Shown piece by piece: positions 28,231-36,484 of a DNA stretch of 54,694 nt. This DNA comes from Sphingomonas sp. S2M10. GTDB lineage: Bacteria; Pseudomonadota; Alphaproteobacteria; Sphingomonadales; Sphingomonadaceae. Both the position numbers and the translations under genes were made by a program. The notes beneath the pieces were generated by a model, which saw nothing but the letters and a program-made list of their open reading frames with translations, made no database searches and was not told the DNA's origin. The stretch spans positions 1 to 54,694 of the forward strand of contig NZ_JAAILI010000057.1 in NCBI RefSeq assembly GCF_012650175.1, given 5' to 3'. Within the stretch, counting starts at the first letter, position 1. Every line of letters begins with the position of its first letter.

Positions 28231-30270
28231 ATGGCGGTAACAAGTCGCACGTCGATCGATATCGCGCTGGTTTCAATGCCGTATCCGCCGCTCAATCAGC
28301 CGTCGATGGCGCTGGGGTTGCTCGTCGCGGCGCTGCGCAAGGAGGGGATGGCAGCGTCAGCGCTCTACCCCTGTTTCGAGTTCGCCGAGGAGATCGGGCT
28401 GGATGCCTATGGCTTCGTGTCGGACAGCAAGCAGGAATATCTGGTCGGCGAATGGACCTTTGCGCCGGCTGCGTTCGGCGATGCCGCGCCCGAGGATCCC
28501 GACTATCTCGATCGACTGCTCGCCCAGCCGGTGACGCGCGCGGTGCTGTCCCGCAATCCCGCGCTCGGCGATCCGCGACGGTTCCTCGCGCGGATCCGCA
28601 TGGCGGCCGATCCCTTCGTCGCGAGGATCGCGCGCCAGATCGTCGCAACGGGGGTGCGTATCGTCGGCTGCACCTCCACCTTCACCCAGCACGTGCCGTC
28701 GCTGGCGCTGCTCCGTCACGTCAAGGCGCTGGATCCGAGCATCACGACGATGATCGGCGGCGCCAATTGCGAAGGGGTGATGGGGGTCGCCACCAAGCGG
28801 GCGTTTCCCTGGGTGGATTATGTCGTCTCGGGCGAAGCGGACCTGTTGTTGCCGCTGCTGTGCCGGCGCGTGCTCGAGGGGACGGCGGGGCAGGGCGATC
28901 TGCCCTATGGCGTGATCGGCGCCGATCATCCCGCGCTGACCGGCGCCGCCCCCGCGCCGCGCGCCGCGATCGAGGACATGGACCTGACGCCGGCGCCCGA
29001 TTTCGACGATTATTTCGCGGCGCTCTCGGCATCGCCGCTGACGAACTGCATCATGCCGGGACTGGCGATGGAGACGTCACGCGGATGCTGGTGGGGCGCC
29101 AAGCACCATTGCACCTTTTGCGGGCTCAACGGCGGCACCATGGCGTTCCGTTCGAAGCCCGCCGACCGCGTGCTCGCCGAACTGGACGCGCTGGCCGAGC
29201 GCCACGGCATCACCAAGTTCAACATTGTCGATAACATCCTTGATCTCGGCTATATCAACTCGCTCCTGCCCAGGCTCGCCCGGCCGCAACCCTATACCTT
29301 GTTCTACGAGACCAAGGCCAATCTGCGCCGCGAACAGCTGGAGACGATTGCAGCGGCAGGCATCCGGCGGCTCCAGCCGGGGATCGAGAACATGCACGAC
29401 GCGATCCTGAAGCTGATCGACAAGGGGACGACCGGGCTGCTCAACCTGCGCCTGTTGAAATGGGCCCGCGAGATCGGCATTTTCATCACCTGGAACTATC
29501 TGTGGGACGTGCCGGGCGAGCAGGACGCCTGGTATGCGGAAATGGCGGCATGGCTGCCGCGCGTGTCGCACCTCCAGCCGCCGGGGATCGATCGTATCCA
29601 GTTCCATCGCTTCAGCCCCTACCACACCCGCTCCGCGCAGTTCGGGCTGAAGCTGGAGCCGTTCCACAGCTATGCCGCGGTCTACCCGGTGGGCGAGGAT
29701 GATCTGCGGGACCTGGCCTATTATCACCAGGACCGCGCGCGGCGCCCCGCGGTCGACGTCATGGCCGTGCGACCGGGGCTCAAGGCAACGGTGCGCACCG
29801 TCGCGCTGTGGAACCGCGCCTGGCTGGCGCCGGAGGCGGAGCGTCCGGTGCTGCTGCTGGACCGCGCGACCGACGGTACCGCGAGGGTGATCGACACCCG
29901 CCCGGGCTTCGGCGCGCCGGCGATGCTCGACACGCTTGCCGTTCGTCTGCTCGATGCCTGTAGCGAGATCCGTGCCGAAGCGACGCTGGATGCCCTGGTC
30001 GAAGCCGACGCCGCGGCGGTCGCGTCCGCACTTGCCCGCCTCGATGCGCTGGGGCTGGTGCTTCGGCAAAGCGGCAATGTGATGAGCCTGATATTGCGTG
30101 AGGTGACACCCATCCCGGACGGGCAGGAGGATTTTCCCGGCGGCTATGTCGATCTGGATCGCTGGCATGCACAGCAATCGCAGGCGGAGGTTGCCTCCAC
30201 GGCGCAGCACGATGCGGAACCCGTCGTCGCCGCCGACTGCGCGCTTGGTGCCGAGGTGAAGCCAGCCTAA
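28231..30270 (+). CDS. B12-binding radical SAM enzyme, RiPP-maturation C-methyltransferase type
   Basis: A 679-residue protein. An N-terminal Rossmann-like B12-binding domain (about 10-235) is followed by the radical SAM core with ETSRGCWWGAKHHCTFCGLN. Cys286, Cys294 and Cys297 form a CxxxxxxxCxxC cluster, the unusual spacing characteristic of the RiPP maturation radical SAM family (TIGR03975 type). Further core motifs are FYETKANLRREQL and GIRRLQPGIENMHD. A winged-helix-like tail completes it. Known members methylate unactivated carbons in peptide precursors. GAGGG precedes the ATG. It is transcribed away from the serine hydrolase and is 1.7 kb from the exporter. No precursor is visible immediately around it, so the two 49-mers are its nearest candidate substrates. 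Confidence 0.85.
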   Translation: MAVTSRTSIDIALVSMPYPPLNQPSMALGLLVAALRKEGMAASALYPCFEFAEEIGLDAYGFVSDSKQEYLVGEWTFAPAAFGDAAPEDPDYLDRLLAQPVTRAVLSRNPALGDPRRFLARIRMAADPFVARIARQIVATGVRIVGCTSTFTQHVPSLALLRHVKALDPSITTMIGGANCEGVMGVATKRAFPWVDYVVSGEADLLLPLLCRRVLEGTAGQGDLPYGVIGADHPALTGAAPAPRAAIEDMDLTPAPDFDDYFAALSASPLTNCIMPGLAMETSRGCWWGAKHHCTFCGLNGGTMAFRSKPADRVLAELDALAERHGITKFNIVDNILDLGYINSLLPRLARPQPYTLFYETKANLRREQLETIAAAGIRRLQPGIENMHDAILKLIDKGTTGLLNLRLLKWAREIGIFITWNYLWDVPGEQDAWYAEMAAWLPRVSHLQPPGIDRIQFHRFSPYHTRSAQFGLKLEPFHSYAAVYPVGEDDLRDLAYYHQDRARRPAVDVMAVRPGLKATVRTVALWNRAWLAPEAERPVLLLDRATDGTARVIDTRPGFGAPAMLDTLAVRLLDACSEIRAEATLDALVEADAAAVASALARLDALGLVLRQSGNVMSLILREVTPIPDGQEDFPGGYVDLDRWHAQQSQAEVASTAQHDAEPVVAADCALGAEVKPA

Positions 30271-30363
30271 CCGCATCGACGATCCGAATGCGATCGGCGG
30301 GTTGCCGTCCAGCCGCGCCCGCGCGGCGCACCGCCGCACCGCGTTGCGCGCGCCGGCCGCGGA

Positions 30364-31155
30364 CTAGCGTGCGGCCCAGCGAATGGCGTTGGTTAGGATG
30401 CGACGATAATGGGGATCGTCATAGGCTTCCGGTGAATGTCCGAGCGCCGAATAGAAGACCCGCCCCTTGGTGGAAGGATTGACCCAGATCACGGGATGCG
30501 CGCCCATGGAAAGCTTGGCGCCCGGCCGGTAGCTCCCCTCGTCGATCCGCGCCAGCACGGTCATGCCCTGCTCCGCAGGGTTGGCATCGAAGGCATACCA
30601 TTCGTCCATCGGCGACCAGGGCAGCGTCACGCCCGCCATGGCGGGATGGTCCGGCTGGTCGATCAACAGCTTTGCGGACTGGATATGATCGTCGCCGCCG
30701 GGATGGCCGATGAACCTGGTGCCGATGACGGTACGGACATACCATGGGTCGGTATGGCTGTTGTCGCCCGCCGCGTGCAGCGCCACGACGCCGCCGCCGC
30801 GCGCTACGAAACGCGCAAAGGCGGCACGCTGCTCCGGCGTGAGGAAGTCGCCGCTCGCGCTGTTGAGCACGATGACGGAGAAGTGGCGCAGCTGGTCGTC
30901 GTTGAAGATCGCCGCATTCTCCGTGACGAAGCTTGCACGGCCCAATTGCTTCGCAATCTGCGCAAGCACGACGTTCGAGTGCGGGATATGCTCGATGTGC
31001 CGCCAGCCATTGGTCTTGGATACGATCAGAACCGCGTGCTGCAATCCGCTGGGCAAGGCGGGCGCGGCGGTATCGAGGGTCGGCTTGGGCAGATGCGGGT
31101 CTGGCACGGCTTGCGCCATGGTGAGCAGCGCCAATACCGCCATTAGCCTACGCAT
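30364..31155 (-). CDS. exported ThuA-like domain protein
   Basis: A 263-residue protein with a signal peptide (MRRLMAVLALLTMAQA) and a ThuA-like domain. Diagnostic segments are VLIVSKTNGWRH, the FNDDQLRHFSVIVLNS strand, RGGGVVALHAAGDN, GHPGGDDHIQ, and the C-terminal GRVFYSALGHSPEAYDDP. The fold is glutamine-amidotransferase-like. Family members occur in trehalose and sugar catabolism or as glycan-associated periplasmic proteins; the reaction is not established. The start at 31155 follows GGGAGAG; an upstream in-frame ATG would bury the signal peptide. It stands alone between the radical SAM gene and a small membrane ORF. Confidence 0.85.
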   Translation of the reverse strand: MRRLMAVLALLTMAQAVPDPHLPKPTLDTAAPALPSGLQHAVLIVSKTNGWRHIEHIPHSNVVLAQIAKQLGRASFVTENAAIFNDDQLRHFSVIVLNSASGDFLTPEQRAAFARFVARGGGVVALHAAGDNSHTDPWYVRTVIGTRFIGHPGGDDHIQSAKLLIDQPDHPAMAGVTLPWSPMDEWYAFDANPAEQGMTVLARIDEGSYRPGAKLSMGAHPVIWVNPSTKGRVFYSALGHSPEAYDDPHYRRILTNAIRWAAR

Positions 31156-31258
31156 GTCGTTCTCTCCCAGCTCGGCCCTCGCCCGGGGCGACAGCCCGCT
31201 GAATAGCAACGGTTTCGTTCAAGCCACAATGGCTGATCATGGGGTCTCGGCGAAACGG

Positions 31259-31516
31259 TCAGGGCCGGGTGCTGCGCCTCAGCGCGGCGGCGAGCGCGAT
31301 GCCGGCGGAAATCTGCAGCACGCCATAGGCCCGTCGCCGTCCCGGCTGCCCCGCGAAGGGCCGAACGAGCATGTCTACCGCGGGAACGTTCGATCGCCAA
31401 AGCGCGACATGGCGCCTGGGTTGCAACAGCCCGAGCATGCCGTCGCCGATCATGAACACCGCCGCCATCTCTGCCGATCGACGAAGGCGGAGATCAACGC
31501 TGTCCGATCCGCCCAT
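31259..31516 (-). CDS. hypothetical small membrane protein
   Basis: An 85-residue protein. GGAAGAGA lies upstream of the ATG. A charged N-terminus leads to a hydrophobic helix (EMAAVFMIGDGMLGLLQP), an arginine-rich loop, and a second helix near the C-terminus (YGVLQISAGIALAAALR). It resembles small two-helix membrane proteins of unknown function seen in sphingomonads, but I cannot name a family. It is read towards the ThuA gene and away from nasT. Confidence 0.5.
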   Translation of the reverse strand: MGGSDSVDLRLRRSAEMAAVFMIGDGMLGLLQPRRHVALWRSNVPAVDMLVRPFAGQPGRRRAYGVLQISAGIALAAALRRSTRP

Positions 31517-31743
31517 GCATTCTCTTCCGAAGCGTGTGTCTACCGTTTGCAGACGGACAACGCGTTGATGATCGTCCGGGTTCAGCCTGCCTCGACGGTG
31601 ACGCAGGGCCACAGCGCCCCGACGATGAATCCGGTCGCGGATCGCGCAGGCGCCAGCGGCAAGGCCCACTGCGCCGGCCGCCGATTGTTTGACGTGCCTG
31701 CGCTTTGCTGCCACTTCCTTCCGCAACTGCGAAAGGCGCTGGG

Positions 31744-32328
31744 GTGCGGATCGTCATTGTCGATGACAGCGGAGCGCGCGCATCGGTCCTCGAGGAGGGG
31801 CTGCGCGAGGCGGGCTATGACGATATTCATTTCGTGCCGCCGCGCGGCGCCTTCGTCGCGCGCATCGAGCGCATGGCCCCCGATGTCGTGCTGATGGACC
31901 TCGGCAGCCCCAGCCGCGATACGCTGGAGGAAATGCTGCTCGTCAGCCGCGCGCTGGCCAAGCCGATCGCGATGTTCGTCGACCAGTCCGACGACACGAT
32001 GATCGGGGCGGCGATCGACGCGGGGGTATCCGCCTATGTCGTGGACGGGCTGCGCAAGGATCGGGTCAAGCCGATCCTCGAACTGGCGGTGCGGCGATTC
32101 ACTGCCTTTTCGCGGATGCAGAGCGAGCTGGACGAGGCGCGCACTGCGCTTGCGAACCGCAAGACGATCGACAAGGCCAAGGCGATCCTGATGCAACAGC
32201 GCGGACTGAACGAAGCCGATGCCTATGCGCTGCTGCGCTCGACGGCGATGAACCAGGGGCGGCGCATGGTCGACGTGGCAGAGGCGCTGATCACCGCCAG
32301 CAGCCTGCTGGGCGGGGGTGCGGCATGA
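31744..32328 (+). CDS. nasT: NasT-like ANTAR-domain antiterminator (nitrate response)
   Basis: A 194-residue response-regulator-like protein. The receiver starts VRIVIVDDSG, with Asp7-Asp8 and Asp52 (VVLMDLGSP). A coiled linker leads to the ANTAR RNA-binding domain (about 135-190: RKTIDKAKAILMQQRGLNEA and the ALLRSTAMNQGRRMVDVA helix). In NasS/NasT systems NasT is held by NasS and released when nitrate binds, then captures leader RNA to prevent termination. Two suitable leaders occur downstream, at 33627 and 36324. I chose the GTG at 31744, where receiver similarity begins. The stop overlaps the nasS start (ATGA). Confidence 0.9.
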   Translation: MRIVIVDDSGARASVLEEGLREAGYDDIHFVPPRGAFVARIERMAPDVVLMDLGSPSRDTLEEMLLVSRALAKPIAMFVDQSDDTMIGAAIDAGVSAYVVDGLRKDRVKPILELAVRRFTAFSRMQSELDEARTALANRKTIDKAKAILMQQRGLNEADAYALLRSTAMNQGRRMVDVAEALITASSLLGGGAA

Positions 32329-33536
32329 CGTTGGTCCGCGCGGCCTTCCTGCCGCTCACCGACAGCGCCGTGCTGGTCGCCGCGCGCGAAAAGGCGTTTG
32401 CCGCGGCGCAGGGGATCGATCTGGAGCTGGTGCGCACCACCAGCTGGGCGACGCTGCGCGACCGGCTGGTCTATGGCCAGGTGCAGGCGGCGCAGATGCT
32501 GGCCCCGCTGGCGGTGGCGGTAACGCTGGGGCTGAGCCAGCAGCCGGCGGCACTCTCGGCGCCGTTCAAGCTCAACAGCAACGGCAACATGCTGGTGATG
32601 TCGGGCGCATTCGCTGCGGCGCTGGAGCAGAATCTGCCCGCACGATTGGCCGATCCGCTGGGCACCGGGCATGATTTTGCCACTGCGATCGGCCTGTTCC
32701 GGCGCAAGCCGATCATCGGCATCGTCCATCGCTTCTCCGGCCATGCGCTGATGCTGCGCTACTGGCTGGGCAGCGTCGGCGTCGATCCCGATCGCGACGT
32801 GGTGCTGCGCGTGCTGCCGCCCTCGCTGACCGTGGAAGCGATGCGGCTGGGCGAGATCGACGGTTTCATCGCCGGCGATCCCTGGCCGGCAGCGGCAATC
32901 GCGCAGGGGCTGGCAGAGGCGGTCGCGATCGGCGCGCGAATCTGGCAGCGCGGGGTCGAGAAGGTACTGGCGCTGCGCACCGACTGGATGGAGGCCAATG
33001 CCGAGACGGTAGACCGGCTGCTGGTGGCGCTGGCGGGGGCGGCGCGCTGGTGCGATGATCCGGCCAATCGCGGCGAACTGGCGGCCTTGCTGGCGCGCGA
33101 GGCTTATGTGGGCGAACCGGCCGAGCTGATCGAAGCGGGGCTGGCGGGGCAGGTGATCCCGCGAGCCGACGCGCCATCGGTCCCGCAGCCGGATTTCCTG
33201 CTGTTCCACCGCGAGGCTACGGCCTTTCCCTGGCGCAGCCAGGCGCTCTGGATATACTCGCAGCTCGTCCGCTGGCACCAGGCCGAGCCCAGCGCGGAGG
33301 CCGAGGCGGCCGCCGGCGCGGTGTTCCGGCCCGACGTGTACCGCCGCGCGCTCGGCGCCAGCGGCGAAGCGATGCCGGGGGCGAGCATGAAGCTGGAGGG
33401 CGCGGTGACCGCGCCGACCGGCGTAGGCGCACATCGTGGCGCGCTCACGCTGGGGCCGGATCGGTTCTTCGATGGACGGGTGTTCGATCCCGAGCGGCTG
33501 GACGCGTATCTGGCGGGATTCTCCGGAACACGCTGA
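32325..33536 (+). CDS. nasS: NasS nitrate sensor (NrtA/CmpA-like cytoplasmic binding protein)
   Basis: A 403-residue protein of the nitrate-binding NrtA family. It begins directly with the mature fold (LVRAAFLPLTDSAVLVAARE) and has no signal peptide, as expected for the cytoplasmic sensor NasS rather than a transport component. Family segments include TSWATLRDRLVYGQVQAAQM, SFKLN-like SAPFKLNSNGNMLV, GEIDGFIAGDPWPA and the aromatic IYSQLVRWHQ. No nitrate ABC permease or ATPase genes are present, which supports the sensory role. It is translationally coupled to nasT, fitting the 1:1 NasS-NasT complex that senses nitrate or nitrite. Confidence 0.9.
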   Translation: MTLVRAAFLPLTDSAVLVAAREKAFAAAQGIDLELVRTTSWATLRDRLVYGQVQAAQMLAPLAVAVTLGLSQQPAALSAPFKLNSNGNMLVMSGAFAAALEQNLPARLADPLGTGHDFATAIGLFRRKPIIGIVHRFSGHALMLRYWLGSVGVDPDRDVVLRVLPPSLTVEAMRLGEIDGFIAGDPWPAAAIAQGLAEAVAIGARIWQRGVEKVLALRTDWMEANAETVDRLLVALAGAARWCDDPANRGELAALLAREAYVGEPAELIEAGLAGQVIPRADAPSVPQPDFLLFHREATAFPWRSQALWIYSQLVRWHQAEPSAEAEAAAGAVFRPDVYRRALGASGEAMPGASMKLEGAVTAPTGVGAHRGALTLGPDRFFDGRVFDPERLDAYLAGFSGTR

Positions 33537-33626
33537 AACACCCCAACCCCTCTCCTGAGAGGGCGACTTCAAGTCGCGCAACTTCGCGCTTGCAGCAAAA
33601 GCCGTTCCGCGCGATGATCCCCGAGT

Positions 33627-33671
33627 CGCGCAAGGATGCGCGCCCATCGGGAGGGCACCCCAGCGCCGGGG
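33627..33671 (+). promoter_or_regulatory. dual-hexaloop ANTAR target in the nitrate transporter leader
   Basis: Two hairpins in tandem. P1 is CGCGC-AAGGAT-GCGCG (33627-33642) and P2 is CCCC-AGCGCC-GGGG (33658-33671). Both six-base loops have A at position 1 and G at position 4, the rule described for RNAs bound by ANTAR proteins. A terminator hairpin follows 24 bases later. The pattern fits NasT-dependent antitermination. Confidence 0.7.
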
Positions 33672-33695
33672 CCTGCCTCCCCCTCTGAACGCAGC

Positions 33696-33748
33696 AAAGC
33701 CGCTGACCGGATTTCGCACCGCGCGAACATCCGGCGAGCGGCTTTTTT
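33696..33748 (+). terminator. intrinsic terminator in the transporter leader (attenuator)
   Basis: AAAGCCGCT (33696-33704) pairs with AGCGGCTTT (33737-33745), extended by CCGGAT/ATCCGG across a two-base internal loop. The right arm runs into six T residues. It lies 36 bases before the transporter start codon, so transcription must pass it to reach the gene. Confidence 0.8.
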
Positions 33749-33783
33749 CTTGTTCTTTTCAGATCGGCATTGGGGAAATCAGC

Positions 33784-35031
33784 ATGGCAACGGCAATTCT
33801 GGATCGAAGCATGGACGCAAGGGCCGGCAAGGCGAGCGACGGCAGCTTCTGGCGCAGCGGGCATTGGCCGACGCTGGTCGCCGCGTTTCTCTATTTCGAC
33901 CTGGCCTTCATGGTGTGGGTGCTGCTCGGCCCCCTCGCGCCGGATATCGCGAAGACGCTGCACCTCAGCGCCGCGGAGAAAGGCCTGATGGTCGCCACGC
34001 CGACGCTGGCGGGCGCCTTTCTCCGCGTCGTCAACGGGCTGCTGGTCGATCGCATCGGGCCCAAGCGTGCGGGTGCGATCAGCCAGATCATCGTGATCGC
34101 GGGCCTGCTCTGCGCGTATCTACTGGGCGTGAACAGCTTCGGCGGCACGCTGGCGCTGGGCGTGATCCTGGGCTTCGCGGGCGCAAGCTTCGCCATCGCG
34201 CTGCCGCTCGCCAGCCGCTGGTATCCGGCGGAGCACCAGGGCAAGGCGATGGGGCTGGCCGGCATGGGCAATTCGGGCACCGTGCTCGCCGCCTTGTTCG
34301 CGCCCGCGCTCGCCAGGCTGTTCGGCTGGAACGCGGTGCTGGGGCTGGCGTGCCTGCCGCTCGGCATCGTGTTCCTACTCTACATGGCGATGGCCAAGGA
34401 TGCGCCGAACGCGCCGGCGCCGAAGACGCTGGTGGCATATCTTCACCCGCTCAAGTCCGCGGACGCCTGGTGGCTGATGGGCTTCTATGCCGTCACCTTC
34501 GGCGGCTTCGTCGGGTTGGCGGCGTCGCTTCCGATCTATTTCACCGACCAGTTCGAGCTGACCACGATCGCCGCGGGCTATTGCACGGCCGCCTGTGTGT
34601 TCGCCGGGTCGCTGGTGCGGCCGCTGGGCGGTGCGCTGGCGGACAGGATCGGCGGCGTGAAGGCGCTGACCGGCGTGTTCCTCGTCGCGGCGGCCGCGCT
34701 GGCCGGGGTGAGCGCGGCTGCCACCCTTCCGGTGGCGCTCGGCTGCTTTGTCGTTGCGATGCTCGCGCTGGGCACCGGCAACGGGTCGGTGTTCCAGCTG
34801 GTGCCGCAGCGCTTCCAGGCGGAGATCGGCGTGATGACCGGGCTGGTCGGCATGGCCGGCGGGGTCGGGGGCTTCTACCTCGCCTCCTCGCTGGGCCTCG
34901 CCAAGCAGCTGGCGGGCAGCTTCGCGCCGGGCTTTCTGGTGTTCGCCGGGCTGGCGCTGATCGCGCTGCTGGGCCTGATGCTGGTCAAGGCCTCATGGCG
35001 TGCCCGCTGGACGAGCGGCGCGCGCATCTGA
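33784..35031 (+). CDS. nasA: NarK/NasA-type nitrate/nitrite MFS transporter
   Basis: A 415-residue, roughly 12-helix permease. The two nitrate-signature glycine-rich helices are visible, GLAGMGNSGTVLAALFAP (about 157-174) and GLVGMAGGVGGFYLASSLG (about 355-373). The substrate-binding Arg region of helix 2 is AGAFLRVVNGLLVDRIGPKR. It imports nitrate (or exchanges nitrite) across the inner membrane for assimilation. Expression should depend on readthrough of the leader terminator. Symbol follows the Paracoccus/Bacillus convention, in which nasA is the transporter. A hairpin and a porin gene follow directly. Confidence 0.9.
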   Translation: MATAILDRSMDARAGKASDGSFWRSGHWPTLVAAFLYFDLAFMVWVLLGPLAPDIAKTLHLSAAEKGLMVATPTLAGAFLRVVNGLLVDRIGPKRAGAISQIIVIAGLLCAYLLGVNSFGGTLALGVILGFAGASFAIALPLASRWYPAEHQGKAMGLAGMGNSGTVLAALFAPALARLFGWNAVLGLACLPLGIVFLLYMAMAKDAPNAPAPKTLVAYLHPLKSADAWWLMGFYAVTFGGFVGLAASLPIYFTDQFELTTIAAGYCTAACVFAGSLVRPLGGALADRIGGVKALTGVFLVAAAALAGVSAAATLPVALGCFVVAMLALGTGNGSVFQLVPQRFQAEIGVMTGLVGMAGGVGGFYLASSLGLAKQLAGSFAPGFLVFAGLALIALLGLMLVKASWRARWTSGARI

Positions 35032-35041
35032 TCGGAGAGGA

Positions 35042-35069
35042 GGGCGGCGCGGCACGAACCGCGCCGCCC
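35042..35069 (+). repeat. intercistronic hairpin after nasA
   Basis: An 11-bp perfect stem (GGGCGGCGCGG, loop CACGAA, complement) beginning 11 bases after the transporter stop codon. There is no T-tract, so it probably tunes mRNA stability or gives partial termination between the permease and porin genes. Confidence 0.5.
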
Positions 35070-35087
35070 CGGTTCGGGGGGAGTTTC

Positions 35088-36293
35088 ATGCGAACGATCA
35101 TCTGCACGGCGGCCGCGCTGGCCGTCGCCGGCCCGGCTTGTGCCCAGGATATCGTCGTAACGCCGCTGATCGAGACGCGCACGCGCTACGAGCATGTCGA
35201 GCAGGACGGGCTGGACGCGGCAGCCGATGCGTGGACGGTGCGGGTGCGCGCGGGTGCCGAACTCGGTCACGGCAACTGGGCGGCGCTGGGGGAGGCGCAG
35301 GGCAATCTCGCGCTGGTCGGCACGTACGATGACGGGCTGCACGGCGCCGCGACCCGCCCGCTGGTCGCCGATCCGCAGGACGTCGCGATCTACCGCGCGC
35401 AGCTGCAATACCGGTCCACGCCGCTCACCGTGACCGCGGGGCGCCAGCGGATCGCGCTCGATGACGAGCGTTTCGTCGGCAATGTCGGGTTCCGCAACAA
35501 TGCCCAGACCTTCGATGCGGTGCGCGCGGTGCTGGCGCCGCTGAAGGGCGTGAAGCTCGACCTCAGCTATGCCTGGGACGTGCGGACCATCTGGGGCACC
35601 GATGGGCGCGGTGCACGCCAGCGCGGCGTGGGCGGCGACAATCTGTTCGCCAATCTCTCGGCAGCCACGCCGGTCGGCACGCTGACCGGCTTCGCGTATC
35701 TGGTCGACCAGGACGAGCAGGAAGTGCAGGGCTTTCGCCTTGCCAGCCAGACCTATGGCGCCCGGCTGGCGGGCAGCCGCGCCTTGGGTCCGCTGGCGAA
35801 GCTGCGCTACCAGCTCAGCTGGGCGACGCAATCGGAGCATCATCGCAACCCCAATCGCTACACCGCCGGGTACTGGCTGGCGGATGCGACCTTGGACATG
35901 CGCGGCTGGAAGCTGAACGGCGGCTATGAAGTGCTGGGCGCGGACCGCGGCGCGGCGCTCACCAGCTTCCAGACGCCGCTCGGCACCAATTTCAAGTTCC
36001 AGGGCTGGGCCGACAAGTTTCTCACTACGCCGGCCAACGGCGTCCGCGACTTCTATGCCGGCGGCGGCTATGGCTGGAAGAAGCTTGGCAGGGTGGACGC
36101 GCTGACGCTGCAGGCGACCTGGCACCGCTTCGAGAGCGACCGGCTGGGCCAGCATTATGGCGATGAATGGAATCTGCTGGCGACGGTGCAGGTAAAGAAG
36201 ACGCTGCTCTCGGCCCGCTACGCACGGTACATGGCCGATCGGCTGGCCACCGACACCAGCAAGTTCTGGCTGCAGCTGGATTGGAGCTATTGA
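35088..36293 (+). CDS. outer-membrane porin, alginate-export-like beta-barrel
   Basis: A 401-residue exported protein with a signal peptide (MRTIICTAAALAVAGPACAQ) and a barrel of repeated amphipathic strands such as VYRAQLQYRS-like, TAGRQRIALDDERFVGN (typical of the alginate_exp family) and a C-terminal FWLQLDWSY. Such porins are repeatedly found next to nitrate transporters in sphingomonads and related bacteria and probably admit nitrate or other anions across the outer membrane (inference from synteny). GGGGGGAG precedes the ATG. It shares the transporter's transcript, and the next leader begins right after its stop. Confidence 0.8.
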   Translation: MRTIICTAAALAVAGPACAQDIVVTPLIETRTRYEHVEQDGLDAAADAWTVRVRAGAELGHGNWAALGEAQGNLALVGTYDDGLHGAATRPLVADPQDVAIYRAQLQYRSTPLTVTAGRQRIALDDERFVGNVGFRNNAQTFDAVRAVLAPLKGVKLDLSYAWDVRTIWGTDGRGARQRGVGGDNLFANLSAATPVGTLTGFAYLVDQDEQEVQGFRLASQTYGARLAGSRALGPLAKLRYQLSWATQSEHHRNPNRYTAGYWLADATLDMRGWKLNGGYEVLGADRGAALTSFQTPLGTNFKFQGWADKFLTTPANGVRDFYAGGGYGWKKLGRVDALTLQATWHRFESDRLGQHYGDEWNLLATVQVKKTLLSARYARYMADRLATDTSKFWLQLDWSY

Positions 36294-36323
36294 GCGGAAT
36301 CGCTTGAGCGGTTCCGCGAATCG

Positions 36324-36389
36324 GGCTATGTTGCAATGCGAAGGACAAGGCTGTCCTTCCCACATAGCCGCGCCAGCCCGAAGATGGGC
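36324..36389 (+). promoter_or_regulatory. ANTAR-type leader element upstream of nirB
   Basis: P1 has an outer stem GGCTATGT/ACATAGCC (36324-36331 with 36362-36369) and an inner stem GAAGGAC/GTCCTTC around hexaloop AAGGCT (36347-36352; A1, G4). P2 is GCCC-GAAGAT-GGGC (36376-36389); its six-base loop has G4 but G instead of A at position 1. A terminator follows. The arrangement matches the leader at 33627 without sequence identity. Confidence 0.65.
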
Positions 36390-36410
36390 AAACGTGGTCC
36401 TGTTGATGGC

Positions 36411-36466
36411 AAAGCCGCCATCCAGCGCTCGGTTCGCAAGACCGGGCGCCGGATGGCGGCTTTTTT
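36411..36466 (+). terminator. intrinsic terminator in the nirB leader (attenuator)
   Basis: AAAGCCGCCATCC (36411-36423) pairs perfectly with GGATGGCGGCTTT (36451-36463), with a further inner stem GCGC/CGGT to ACCG/GCGC, ending in six T residues at 36461-36466. It lies 18 bases before the nirB ATG, so nirB can be transcribed only after antitermination. Confidence 0.8.
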
Positions 36467-36484
36467 CGTTTTGGAGCGAAGCGG

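Noticed and set aside
33541..33600. Palindromes in the first part of the nasA leader (e.g. GCGC-AACTTC-GCGC) as the ANTAR P1 hairpin
   Set aside because: The loop lacks G at position 4, and a better pair of hexaloop hairpins lies at 33627-33671.
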